64,000 bases of DNA from Flavobacteriales bacterium (GTDB taxonomy: Bacteria; Bacteroidota; Bacteroidia; Flavobacteriales_F; PHOS-HE28), in assembly GCA_016710015.1 (NCBI GenBank), contig JADJLR010000004.1:124001-188000 (forward strand), written 5' to 3'. The notes under the pieces were generated by a model. The model had not been told where the DNA came from. It saw only the letters and a list, made by a program, of their open reading frames with translations, and did no database searches. The translations under genes were made by a program, and so were the position numbers. Numbering within the stretch: the stretch's first letter is position 1; the number at the start of each line of letters is the position of its first letter. This document shows positions 16,733 to 24,908 of this stretch, one piece after another.

Positions 16733-17731
16733 ATGCGCGTCTCCGTACTCCTCCCCTTCCGAAATGCCGCCACCACCCTCGATGCGGCCATCGCCAGTAT
16801 CGCCGCACAAACGCTGGGCGAATGGGAGCTGATCCTGATCGATAATGCTTCGAATGACAGCAGCAGATCGGTCGCCCGTGCTTGGAGCGAAAAGGATCTA
16901 CGCATCACTCTGGTCGAAGAAGCGAGCGTTGGTATTGCGCATGCATTGAATACCGGACTGCAACACGCTCGTGGTTCCTACATCGCCCGCATGGACGCCG
17001 ACGACATCAGCCATCCGGAGCGGCTCGCTAAGCAGGTTGCTTTCCTCGATGCGCATCCGCAGGTTGGCGTGATCGGGACGCGAACACGATTCGAGACCAC
17101 CGTTGAAAAGAGCAGCGGCATGGCCTGGTTCGTGCAATGGCAGAACACGATCGTTTCGCCTAGCGATCACTATGTGAAGCGATTCGTGGATGCTCCGTTG
17201 GCTCATCCCACTGTGCTCTTCCGCAGCGAATTGGTCGACCAGTATGGTGGCTATGATACCGGGCCGCTACCCGAGGACCACGAGCTCTGGCTTCGCTGGA
17301 TGCATAACGGGGTGCGCTTCGCGAAGCTGCCGGAGGAACTGCTCACCTGGTACGATCACCCGCAGCGTTTGAGCCGCACCCATGCCAACTACAGCGTGGA
17401 TGCCTTCTTCAGCACCAAGGCGAAGTGGATCGCTGCGTGGTATGGGAGAAAGTTCGCTGAACGCCGTCCGATCATCATCGCTGGTACCAGCAACCTATGT
17501 CGTGAGCGAGCCCGTTTGTTGGAAGCGCAAGGCCTGCGGATCGATGCCTTCACGGATGTGCGGCGGCGCGAGGTTCCGGGCTATCGTTTCATCGCGCACG
17601 ACGAATTGCCAGGCCCCGGCGAAGCGCTCGTTATCTCCTTCATCAGCCAGCGCGGCACGGGTGATCGCATCGCGGAATTCCTTGCTTCTCGAGGACTCGT
17701 GGAGGGCGAGGACTTCATTCTTGCTGCTTAG
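16733..17731 (+). CDS. Glycosyltransferase family 2 with extra C-terminal nucleotide-binding-like region
   Basis: This 332-residue protein has a GT-A fold in residues 1-220: SVLLPFRNAATTLDAAIASI at the N-terminus, the nucleotide-binding IDNAS, the metal-binding DxD as MDADD, and an ED-type acceptor motif PEDHELWLR. The last ~100 residues (RRPIIIAGTSNLCRERARLL ... GLVEGEDFILAA) look like a small Rossmann-type domain that is not part of the GT-A fold. The sugar and acceptor are unknown. It starts 13 bases after the DUF3667 gene and may be co-transcribed. Confidence 0.88.
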   Translation: MRVSVLLPFRNAATTLDAAIASIAAQTLGEWELILIDNASNDSSRSVARAWSEKDLRITLVEEASVGIAHALNTGLQHARGSYIARMDADDISHPERLAKQVAFLDAHPQVGVIGTRTRFETTVEKSSGMAWFVQWQNTIVSPSDHYVKRFVDAPLAHPTVLFRSELVDQYGGYDTGPLPEDHELWLRWMHNGVRFAKLPEELLTWYDHPQRLSRTHANYSVDAFFSTKAKWIAAWYGRKFAERRPIIIAGTSNLCRERARLLEAQGLRIDAFTDVRRREVPGYRFIAHDELPGPGEALVISFISQRGTGDRIAEFLASRGLVEGEDFILAA

Positions 17732-17770
17732 GACGGGCCACCTCGGCCTAGCTTTACGAACCACTTTCAC

Positions 17771-19171
17771 ATGCAATTCGAATCGTCCACCGCCGACCAG
17801 GTCATCGCACGCCTCCACGCATGCCGCGATCATTTCGCACGTGGTACCACGCGCAGCTACAAGGCAAGGCAGTCCGCCCTGAAGGCGCTACGGTCAGCCA
17901 TCAAGAAACACGAAGAGGCATTGCTCACGGCCATGTACACCGACATGCGCAAACCGCGCTTCGAGGCCTATCTCGGCGATGTCGGCTTGGTGTATTCGGA
18001 GATCGACCACACGCTGGCCCAACTGAAAGGATGGATGCGACCCGAGCGGCCGTCCACACCTCTCTCGCTCCAAGTGGCCAGCAGTGAAGTGCGTTCCGAG
18101 CCGCTCGGGGTCGTTCTCATCATCGCCCCCTGGAACTACCCGGCGCTCTTGGTGTTCTCTCCCTTGATCGGCGCGATCGCGGCAGGGAATTGCGCCGTGG
18201 TCAAACCCAGCAATGAAGCACCAGCTACCGCAGCGGTGATCGAGACGATCCTGGCCGAGGTCTTCGCGCCAGACCACGTACTGGTGGTGCAAGGCGCAGG
18301 GCGCGATGTCGGACCGAAATTGATCGAACCCTTCCGCTTCGATCACATCTTCTTCACCGGCAGTCCGCGTGTGGGCCGCTTGATCATGGCCTTGGCAGCG
18401 CCGCACTTGACCCCAGTGACCTTGGAACTCGGCGGGAAAAGTCCGGCCATCGTGGACCGCACTGCCGATGTGGAACGCGCCGCTCAACGCATCGTATGGA
18501 GCCGCTATTTCAACGCCGGACAAACCTGCATCGCGACCGATCACGTGTTGGTGCATGCCGAGGTGATGGAGCCTTTCCTGCAAGCTGTCGCGAAATACAT
18601 CGAGCGCTTCTACGGCACGGACCCCAAGGCCAGTCCACATTTCGCACGTTTGGTGAACGACAAGCGCTTCGAGGCGGTGAGGGCTTTTCTGAACGACGGC
18701 CAGATCCTGATCGGAGGAGAGAACGATGCGAGCGAACGCTACATCGCACCCACGGTGCTCACCGACGTACCATTGGATGCGCCCGTGATGCAGGAGGAGA
18801 TCTTCGGGCCGGTGCTTCCTGTGATCCCGTGGACCACGCGTGAAGAAGTGTTGGAGATCGTTGCGCGTAATTCTCATCCGTTGGCCACCTACGTGTTCAG
18901 CAACGACCGGAAGGCGCAACGCTTCTTCACTGCGCAGATCGCCTTCGGCGGTGGCTGCATCAACCATTGTCTGCTGCAATTCGGCAATCCGGAAATGACC
19001 TTTGGTGGGGTTGGCAACAGCGGCATGGGTCGCTACCACGGCAAAGCAACCTTCGACCTGTTCTCGCATCACAAGGGCATCGTACACGCCAGCACCTTGA
19101 TCGAACCGGGTGTCCAGTACCCACCGTATTCGAGCTGGAAGGAGCGGATCCTACGCTTTGTGCTGCGCTGA
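17771..19171 (+). CDS. Aldehyde dehydrogenase, class 3-like
   Basis: This 466-residue enzyme oxidises aldehydes with NAD(P)+. The Rossmann region shows APWNYPALLVFSPLIGAIAAGN and FTGSPRVGRLIMALAA. The catalytic Glu is in LELGGKSPAIV and the nucleophilic Cys in YFNAGQTCIATDH. EEIFGPVLPVIPW and the C-terminal GGVGNSGMGRYHGK are also typical. The relatively short length and lack of an N-terminal extension point to class 3 (fatty aldehyde/benzaldehyde) enzymes. A C-terminal hydrophobic anchor is not obvious. TAGCTTTA at 17749-17756 could be its -7 element. Confidence 0.94.
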   Translation: MQFESSTADQVIARLHACRDHFARGTTRSYKARQSALKALRSAIKKHEEALLTAMYTDMRKPRFEAYLGDVGLVYSEIDHTLAQLKGWMRPERPSTPLSLQVASSEVRSEPLGVVLIIAPWNYPALLVFSPLIGAIAAGNCAVVKPSNEAPATAAVIETILAEVFAPDHVLVVQGAGRDVGPKLIEPFRFDHIFFTGSPRVGRLIMALAAPHLTPVTLELGGKSPAIVDRTADVERAAQRIVWSRYFNAGQTCIATDHVLVHAEVMEPFLQAVAKYIERFYGTDPKASPHFARLVNDKRFEAVRAFLNDGQILIGGENDASERYIAPTVLTDVPLDAPVMQEEIFGPVLPVIPWTTREEVLEIVARNSHPLATYVFSNDRKAQRFFTAQIAFGGGCINHCLLQFGNPEMTFGGVGNSGMGRYHGKATFDLFSHHKGIVHASTLIEPGVQYPPYSSWKERILRFVLR

Positions 19172-19239
19172 GGTCTTGGTGATATTCCTCACGGTGCCCT
19201 GAGCATGCGGAGCGCAGCTTTGTGGAAACCCCTGCTTCT

Positions 19240-20838
19240 ATGCGATCTTCGGCACTCGTTCTTCTTCTGTCCTTCACCCTGACCCAACTCGTGGCGCAGG
19301 ACCTCGGCGATCGGCGGGTCGTACTTGAGGAGATCACGATCCCCGGTATGCCGGGTGTGCAATCCTTCGCATGGGCTCAACAAGGGAACGAGTGGCTTCT
19401 GCTCGCCGGGCGCACAGAAGGCCTTCATCAGCGCCAACCCTTCGCCGCTTTCCTCGCCGCAGGCAACAACACCATGGCCCATGTGGTGGACCCTACAACG
19501 AACGAGGTATGGAGCGCGAGCATCTCCAGCCTGCCGACAACCTTGTACGAGCAACTGCAATGCACCAACACCGAGTTCTTCCAGCGCGGCAACACACTGT
19601 ACATCATCGGGGGCTACGGATTCTCACCAACAGCGAACGACCACATCACGCACGGCCGTTTGGCGGCGATCAATGTGCCCGGTGCGATCGCAGCGATCAA
19701 GAACGGCACTCCGCTCACACCGCATTTCCGACAGATCGACGACAGCCGCATGGCGGTTACCGGCGGATACCTCGGGCACATGAACGACGAGTTCTACCTG
19801 GTCGGTGGCCAGCGCTTCATGGGGCGTTACAATCCGATGGGACCGGACTTCGGTCCGGGCTTCATTCAGGAATACACCAACGCCATCCGCCGTTTCCGGA
19901 TCGAGGACGACGGCTCGAGCTTGGTCCTCGCGGACTACACGGAGACCGTTGATACGATGGAACTCCATCGCCGGGACTACAACCTCGTTCCGCAGGTGTT
20001 CCCGAACGGCGAATTCGGTTTCACCGCTTTCTCCGGCGTGTTCCAATACAGCAGTGATATCCCCTGGTTGAACACGGTGGACATCACCGCTTCGGGCTAT
20101 ACCGTGGTCCCGGAATTCGAGCAGCTGCTCAACCAGTATCATGCGGCCCACCTACCGGCATTCGCGAGCACCTCCAACACCATGAGCACGGTGTTCTTCG
20201 GCGGCATCGGGCGCTACTACTTCGATGGCAACGGACAGTTGTGGGACGACGTGAACGTGCCCTTCGTGAACACCATCAGTCGTGTGGAACGGAGCGAGAA
20301 CGGAGCGATGCTGGAAACAGCTATCGGCACCATGCCCGCACTCTTGGGCTCCAGCGCTGAATTCATCACCGCGCCGGGCATACCAACGGTCTTCAACGAT
20401 GTGATCGACCTCGATGCCTTGGTCGGTGACACTGTGCTAGCAGGCCACATCGTGGGCGGCATCCAAAGCAGCGCGGCCAACATCTTCTTCGTGAACAACG
20501 GCACACAGAGTTCGGCCAGTACACGCGTGTTCCGCGTGTTGCTGGTGCGCGACATCAACACCGGTGTGATCGCCCCCACTGCTACGCCCAACACCTTGGA
20601 AGTGGCGCTCTCCACGAACGGTGAGCAGCTCATCATCTCCTTGGACCTGGAACATGCAGCGACCGGGGATCTGAACCTCTTGGACAGCAGTGGCCGCTTG
20701 GTGCGTAAGCTGCTCTCGGCACGCATGCCTTCCGGTGCCCAGCGCTTGCACAACGATGTGCGCGGCATCGATCCCGGCACCTACCTCGTGGAATGGGTCA
20801 CGGCCGAACAGCGCTCCGTGGTGCGTTTCGTGCGGTAA
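19240..20838 (+). CDS. Secreted beta-propeller-like protein with T9SS sorting domain
   Basis: The product is 532 residues from ATG 19240, chosen because the signal peptide MRSSALVLLLSFTLTQLVAQ begins there; a GTG 18 bases earlier is also in frame. The body contains kelch-like phrases (WLLLAGRTEG, LYIIGGYGFS, FYLVGGQRFMGRYNP) suggesting a beta-propeller. The last ~80 residues (LEVALSTNGEQLIISL ... GTYLVEWVTAEQRSVVRFVR) resemble a T9SS sorting domain. Function is unknown; it is likely exported to the cell surface. It converges on the small gene at 20843. Confidence 0.82.
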   Translation: MRSSALVLLLSFTLTQLVAQDLGDRRVVLEEITIPGMPGVQSFAWAQQGNEWLLLAGRTEGLHQRQPFAAFLAAGNNTMAHVVDPTTNEVWSASISSLPTTLYEQLQCTNTEFFQRGNTLYIIGGYGFSPTANDHITHGRLAAINVPGAIAAIKNGTPLTPHFRQIDDSRMAVTGGYLGHMNDEFYLVGGQRFMGRYNPMGPDFGPGFIQEYTNAIRRFRIEDDGSSLVLADYTETVDTMELHRRDYNLVPQVFPNGEFGFTAFSGVFQYSSDIPWLNTVDITASGYTVVPEFEQLLNQYHAAHLPAFASTSNTMSTVFFGGIGRYYFDGNGQLWDDVNVPFVNTISRVERSENGAMLETAIGTMPALLGSSAEFITAPGIPTVFNDVIDLDALVGDTVLAGHIVGGIQSSAANIFFVNNGTQSSASTRVFRVLLVRDINTGVIAPTATPNTLEVALSTNGEQLIISLDLEHAATGDLNLLDSSGRLVRKLLSARMPSGAQRLHNDVRGIDPGTYLVEWVTAEQRSVVRFVR

Positions 20839-20842
20839 GACC

Positions 20843-21079
20843 TCAATCTTCAAGCACCCTTTCTCCGCGCACCGGCTTCAGTGCATCGCGGACGACTTTC
20901 AAGTGCTGCTCATCGCACTCAAGCACAGCCGTGCAGCGCACCGGGTGATTCGTGATCGCATGCTGATAGTCACGAATACCCTCACGATCGCAGAACTGGT
21001 CCACGTGCTTGAGGAAGTGTTGCGCGGTAGTGGGCGCATCGGGGCCGAAGAAATCCCAGTGGAAGCGAAGGCGGGGCAT
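20843..21079 (-). CDS. Small conserved hypothetical protein
   Basis: The product is 78 residues from ATG 21079 (MPRLRFHWDFFGPDAPTTAQHF); the frame is open to an ATG at 21130 that would add 17 residues. The sequence is compact and protein-like, rich in His, Phe and charged residues, with an HFLKHVDQFCDREG helix and an ECDEQHLKVVRDALKP helix that resembles a small ferredoxin-like alpha/beta fold. It is not recognised as a named family. It is divergent from lysE and convergent with the T9SS protein gene. Confidence 0.62.
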   Translation of the reverse strand: MPRLRFHWDFFGPDAPTTAQHFLKHVDQFCDREGIRDYQHAITNHPVRCTAVLECDEQHLKVVRDALKPVRGERVLED

Positions 21080-21161
21080 ATAATTGCGCACAAGTTCGGC
21101 AACAAGGATGAACCAGGGTGAAAATCCCAACAGATCCTACCTTGCCGACCAGCCAATACCT

Positions 21162-21782
21162 GTGATCCTACACGCCACGATCCTCTTCCTCTTCACCACC
21201 GTGGTGAGTTTCATCGGTTCAGTTCAAGCCGGACTGGTGAACACTGCGGTGCTGGCGACCACGGTCCGGCATGGTCGCACCTCGGGTAGGCGGATGGCAT
21301 TCGGTGGTGCGATCCCTGAATTCGTGCATGCCGGTATCGCTTACATTTTCGCTGGTTGGGTGCAGGAGTGGCTCGGTGCGGATCGTCATACCATCACATT
21401 GATCGCAAGTGGTATTCTGATCATCTTGGGTATCTATTTCCTGTTCTTCTTCCGGCCCCACGTACCCGTAGTGGAAGGCACTACGCCGAAGTCCCGTGGC
21501 TTTCGTAAGGGCCTTCTCCTTGGTCTCGCGAACCCTCAATTGCTTTTGTTCTGGTGCGGTATACGACTCAGCGTGGATGCCATGGGTTTGAATGTCGCTG
21601 GCGCTTGGGGGTTCCTGGCATTCGCTGGTGGTGCCACTTTCGGCGCCATCATCCTGTTGTTGATCCTGGTGCGGCTGGGGACCAAGCTCACCGAACGCTT
21701 TGCACCGGATCGGCTTCGAAGGATGTTCCGGCTGGTCGGCGCAGTGCTGTTGGCACTTGGACTGTTCGGCTTTTTGCAATGA
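21162..21782 (+). CDS. LysE/RhtB-family amino acid exporter
   Basis: This 206-residue inner-membrane protein has about six hydrophobic helices. Its start is taken at GTG 21162, giving (M)ILHATILFLFTTVVSFIGSVQAGLVNTAVL; the frame is open upstream but those codons are hydrophilic and overlap the divergent small gene. LysE-type features are the N-terminal helix with a Pro/Gly-poor QAGLVN motif, a variant of the usual GPG region, and KGLLLGLANPQLLLFW in the middle. The exported substrate is unknown. Its last 95 bases overlap the 3' end of the convergent ATP-grasp gene. Confidence 0.8.
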   Translation: MILHATILFLFTTVVSFIGSVQAGLVNTAVLATTVRHGRTSGRRMAFGGAIPEFVHAGIAYIFAGWVQEWLGADRHTITLIASGILIILGIYFLFFFRPHVPVVEGTTPKSRGFRKGLLLGLANPQLLLFWCGIRLSVDAMGLNVAGAWGFLAFAGGATFGAIILLLILVRLGTKLTERFAPDRLRRMFRLVGAVLLALGLFGFLQ

Positions 21783-22836
21783 CGTGCAATAGCCAGCGCC
21801 AGAACGGTGGTGGATCGAAGTGCGCATCACAACGCTCCAAGAACATGCGCAGCGATACGGGCGGGTGACCCTGCCTGCGCAGCTGGTGACTGATCTTCGG
21901 GATGTGGCGGGTGTGACGCAGCAGCTCCGACCAGCATTGGAAAATGTTCATCGCAGGATCGTAGACATGGCCCGGTTCACTGCTCACTCCGTTCATTTCC
22001 ACGATGCTAAAGCGCCCTTCTTGAAAGGCTTCTACAGAATCTGCACGAACATCGAACCTTCCGTAGTACACGCCACCTGTCGAACGGACCAATGCCGCGA
22101 TACGTCGTTCCAAGGGCGGCGTACGAAGAGCTGATGCATCCACGAATGTCGTTCCCCTGCAATGGTTACCGATCGGCTCAACGACCACGTGCTCCCCCAG
22201 CGCCGGTACAACTTTGAGCAGGTCCGCTTTGTACGCGAGCAAACGCTCCACTTGCCGTGATCCACGGAATGTGCGTTGCAACAACACCTCGACAGAGCCT
22301 ACACCATCGCCGATCACGGTAAGGAATTGTTTTCCCGTGATGGAGAGCAATTCCACTGCATCGGTCTCCGGGTCGTGAACGAACATCATACCGAACTCAC
22401 ACTCTCCGGGAATGAGGTCCTGGACCAGTACGGCTTCATTCGCATGCTCGATCGCGTGTTGCAAGATCTCAATGCTCGGTACGCGGATCACCCCTTCCCC
22501 GCGTTCTCCGATGTCGGGCTTCACGATCAACGGGAACTGCAGTCGTGCAGCGTCAACTTGATGTTCTACCTCCGCCCATGATGTGCCCGGCTCAATACAC
22601 AATGTGGTCGGGTACGAATCATTCGGCAACAAGGCATAGATCTCCGATTTACGCTCGCCGAAGAAGCCACTCATGTCGATCGCTGGATCCACGTTCGTGA
22701 AGAACACGAGACTTCGCGCACGGATCGCATGCCAGAGCAATACCGGAAGAACTGGTAGATAGATGACGTACCACGGCCAATGCTCGTGGTTCCATTGGGG
22801 AAAGCGCCCCTCCTCCCTCAACGCAGTCCAATGCAT
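21688..22836 (-). CDS. ATP-grasp-domain protein of unknown substrate
   Basis: This 382-residue protein has a hydrophobic N-terminal segment (WYVIYLPVLPVLLWHAI) and an ATP-grasp-like core: LQFPLIVKPDIGERGEGVIRV resembles the lysine and glycine-rich phosphate loop, VLVQDLIPGECEFGMMF the adenine-binding hinge, and FDVRADSVEAF ... IVEMNGVSSEPGHVYDP the metal-binding Asp/Glu/Asn set. Such proteins ligate carboxylates to amines or thiols; the substrate is not predictable. The ATG directly abuts the DinB stop (TGA then ATG), and its 3' end overlaps lysE by 95 bases. Confidence 0.8.
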   Translation of the reverse strand: MHWTALREEGRFPQWNHEHWPWYVIYLPVLPVLLWHAIRARSLVFFTNVDPAIDMSGFFGERKSEIYALLPNDSYPTTLCIEPGTSWAEVEHQVDAARLQFPLIVKPDIGERGEGVIRVPSIEILQHAIEHANEAVLVQDLIPGECEFGMMFVHDPETDAVELLSITGKQFLTVIGDGVGSVEVLLQRTFRGSRQVERLLAYKADLLKVVPALGEHVVVEPIGNHCRGTTFVDASALRTPPLERRIAALVRSTGGVYYGRFDVRADSVEAFQEGRFSIVEMNGVSSEPGHVYDPAMNIFQCWSELLRHTRHIPKISHQLRRQGHPPVSLRMFLERCDAHFDPPPFWRWLLHVIAKSRTVQVPTALRRPAGTSFEADPVQSVR

Positions 22837-23349
22837 TCAGCGCGTTCTATGGTTCCGAGTGGAGGCCGCCACGCCGAGTTCCGCAGGGAATACGATGTGT
22901 GGCAGGGTCTGTTCCAACGCGATCCGGACCATGGCCAAGTGATGCACACTGTGGTCCGCGAGATAGGCCAATTCACGCTTCAAGGTGGTCGACTGTTGCG
23001 AAGACAGACCTTCACCGGGTAGTTCGCTCGACATACGCAATGCCTTGTCCACGATCAACGTGGAGAGCATCTGGCTGGAATGCGCAACGGATCCACGGGC
23101 TTTCCCCAACTGCGTCTCCAAAAGCAGATCACGTTTTCGATGATCGTAGCTGAACGAACCCGACTTCACATTGCCCATGAGGCATTCGTAGAATTCCAGG
23201 ATATGGCGGACATGCTGTCCGATACTGGAGCCGAAGAGCAAGGGCTGTTCGTTGGTGAATTCATCGGCCGACAATTGACCAAGGATGACATCGACCTTTT
23301 CAAGGACCTCGATGTTGTAGACGATAAGAGCTTGCATGTATGGGTGCAT
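22837..23349 (-). CDS. DinB family protein
   Basis: This 170-residue protein is mainly helical, in the DinB/YfiT four-helix-bundle pattern. His residues expected to bind a metal lie at SSIGQHVRHILEFYE and LADHSVHHLAMVRIAL, about one bundle apart. Members include thiol S-transferases and DNA-damage-induced proteins, so the specific role is open. It lies between DoxX and ATP-grasp genes with no gap to the latter, which suggests co-expression. Confidence 0.85.
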   Translation of the reverse strand: MHPYMQALIVYNIEVLEKVDVILGQLSADEFTNEQPLLFGSSIGQHVRHILEFYECLMGNVKSGSFSYDHRKRDLLLETQLGKARGSVAHSSQMLSTLIVDKALRMSSELPGEGLSSQQSTTLKRELAYLADHSVHHLAMVRIALEQTLPHIVFPAELGVAASTRNHRTR

Positions 23350-23378
23350 AAAGGTGAATACAGAACTTCACGTCCGTG

Positions 23379-23813
23379 TCAGTGGTTCACACTGCTTCTT
23401 CCTGTGACCGCTCCGAGGAATTCCAATGCAGCCTTTCGTTCCTTGAATAGAACGAATGCCGAAAGCACCATGACGGTCCACGCCAAGAAGAACAAAGTTC
23501 CTCCATCACCTTGCACTTCGATCCCCAGCGCCGTAAGGTGGCTGGTGATAGCCCCCGCCATGATGCCCATGGCCAGCACAGCACCCATCCAAGAGTAACG
23601 CGGCACCAACAGCAACACCGCAGCGATCAACTCGGCCACACCGGAGCCGTATCGGCCCCAGGGTTCCATGCCCAGTTCCGTGAAGATGTACACGGACACT
23701 GGTGCATCGGTGAATTTGAAGAATAGGGTTTGCAGCAAGATGACCGCAGCAAAGAAATTGGGCAGCCGGAGCAGCCATTTGCGCAGGCCGGAAGATCCAT
23801 CGTTGTTCAACAT
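23379..23813 (-). CDS. DoxX-like membrane protein
   Basis: This 144-residue protein has four hydrophobic helices: FFAAVILLQTLFFKFT, GVAELIAAVLLLVP, WMGAVLAMGIMAGAITSHLTALGIE and FFLAWTVMVLSAFVLF. The order, the KF near the end of helix 1 and the GxxE in helix 2 are typical of DoxX/SURF4-type families linked to redox or sulfur metabolism. The start at ATG 23813 is preferred over two upstream in-frame Met codons, which add a Pro-rich hydrophilic leader. It is probably in an operon with DinB and ATP-grasp genes downstream. Confidence 0.82.
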   Translation of the reverse strand: MLNNDGSSGLRKWLLRLPNFFAAVILLQTLFFKFTDAPVSVYIFTELGMEPWGRYGSGVAELIAAVLLLVPRYSWMGAVLAMGIMAGAITSHLTALGIEVQGDGGTLFFLAWTVMVLSAFVLFKERKAALEFLGAVTGRSSVNH

Positions 23814-23899
23814 GGAGGTCGGAGGAAAAGGGAACATCAAGTCCGGATCATTACCGGAACCTATGACCAATGGTCAGCAACCGATCCGAAACCTGACGA

Positions 23900-24898
23900 T
23901 CAGGCCAATCGCTCACTCAAAAGGCGCATCTCCACACCAGGTGCCATGCGCTCATACAGCATGCGGTAGGTGGACTCCACGATGGGCATATCCACCTTCA
24001 ACTTCTGGTTGATCTCGTGTACGCACTTCACCGCATAGTAGCCCTCGGCCACCATATTCATCTCCATTTGCGCAGCCTTCACACTGTACCCCTTGCCCAC
24101 CATGGTACCGAACTCGCGGTTGCGGCTGAAGGTGGAGTAGGCTGTGACCAGTAGATCGCCGAGGTAGGCCGGTTCATTGATGTCGCGATCGATGGGATGC
24201 ACGGCCGCAACGAACCGCTCGACCTCTTGAATGGCACGGCTCACCAGCACTGCGCGGAAATTGTCACCATACCCCAAGCCCACGCTGATCCCTGCGCAAA
24301 CGGCGATCACGTTCTTCAGGATCGCAGCGTACTCCGTGCCATAGATGTCGTCGCTCAAAGTGGTCTTCAAGAAACGACCGCTCAATGCTTCGCCCATGGT
24401 CGTTGCCTTCGCGACATCCAAGCAGGCGATGGTGAGGTAACTCAGTCGTTCCATGGCCACCTCTTCGGCGTGGCACGGACCGCAGATCACCCCGAAATCA
24501 CTTTCGGCGACACCCCAATGTTGAAAGAGGTATTCGCCCACGATCTGGTTCGTTTCCGGTACGATCCCCTTAACGGCACTGAACACCATTTTGCCCTTCA
24601 ACTCCGTAGGGTCGAGTTGGTCGAGCGCTCCTTTCAAGAATGCACTTGGAACGGCAAGTACGAGGACATCGGCTTGCTTCACCACCGCATGGATATCACT
24701 CTCCATGGCCAACCGATCCACCTCGAACTGCGCTGCACTGATGTAATCCGGATTGTGGCCGTACTTCCCGATATGCTCAATGGTGGACGGTTTGCGCACC
24801 CACCACCCCACCTTCTCTTGGGTAGAGGTCAACAACTTCACCAAGGCGGTTCCCCATGAACCTGCGCCGATCACGGCAATGCGTTGCGGGTTCGCCAT
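23900..24898 (-). CDS. gpsA: NAD(P)+-dependent glycerol-3-phosphate dehydrogenase
   Basis: This 332-residue cytosolic enzyme reduces dihydroxyacetone phosphate to sn-glycerol-3-phosphate for phospholipid synthesis. The N-terminal Rossmann motif IAVIGAGSWGTALVKLL is clear. VLAVPSAFLKGALDQL, GVICGPCHAEEVAME (variant of the usual GPSHAEEV), the catalytic-lysine phrase ALKN-like AAILKNVIAVCAGIS and FRAVLVSRAIQEVERF are in family order. It begins 10 bases after the M28 peptidase stop and is probably co-transcribed with it. Confidence 0.95.
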   Translation of the reverse strand: MANPQRIAVIGAGSWGTALVKLLTSTQEKVGWWVRKPSTIEHIGKYGHNPDYISAAQFEVDRLAMESDIHAVVKQADVLVLAVPSAFLKGALDQLDPTELKGKMVFSAVKGIVPETNQIVGEYLFQHWGVAESDFGVICGPCHAEEVAMERLSYLTIACLDVAKATTMGEALSGRFLKTTLSDDIYGTEYAAILKNVIAVCAGISVGLGYGDNFRAVLVSRAIQEVERFVAAVHPIDRDINEPAYLGDLLVTAYSTFSRNREFGTMVGKGYSVKAAQMEMNMVAEGYYAVKCVHEINQKLKVDMPIVESTYRMLYERMAPGVEMRLLSERLA

Positions 24899-24908
24899 TG
24901 GTCCTTCT

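Noticed and set aside
17894..19087. 397-codon minus-strand open frame across the aldehyde dehydrogenase gene
   Set aside because: Shadow of the strongly conserved ALDH frame; no family motif and mirror-type composition.
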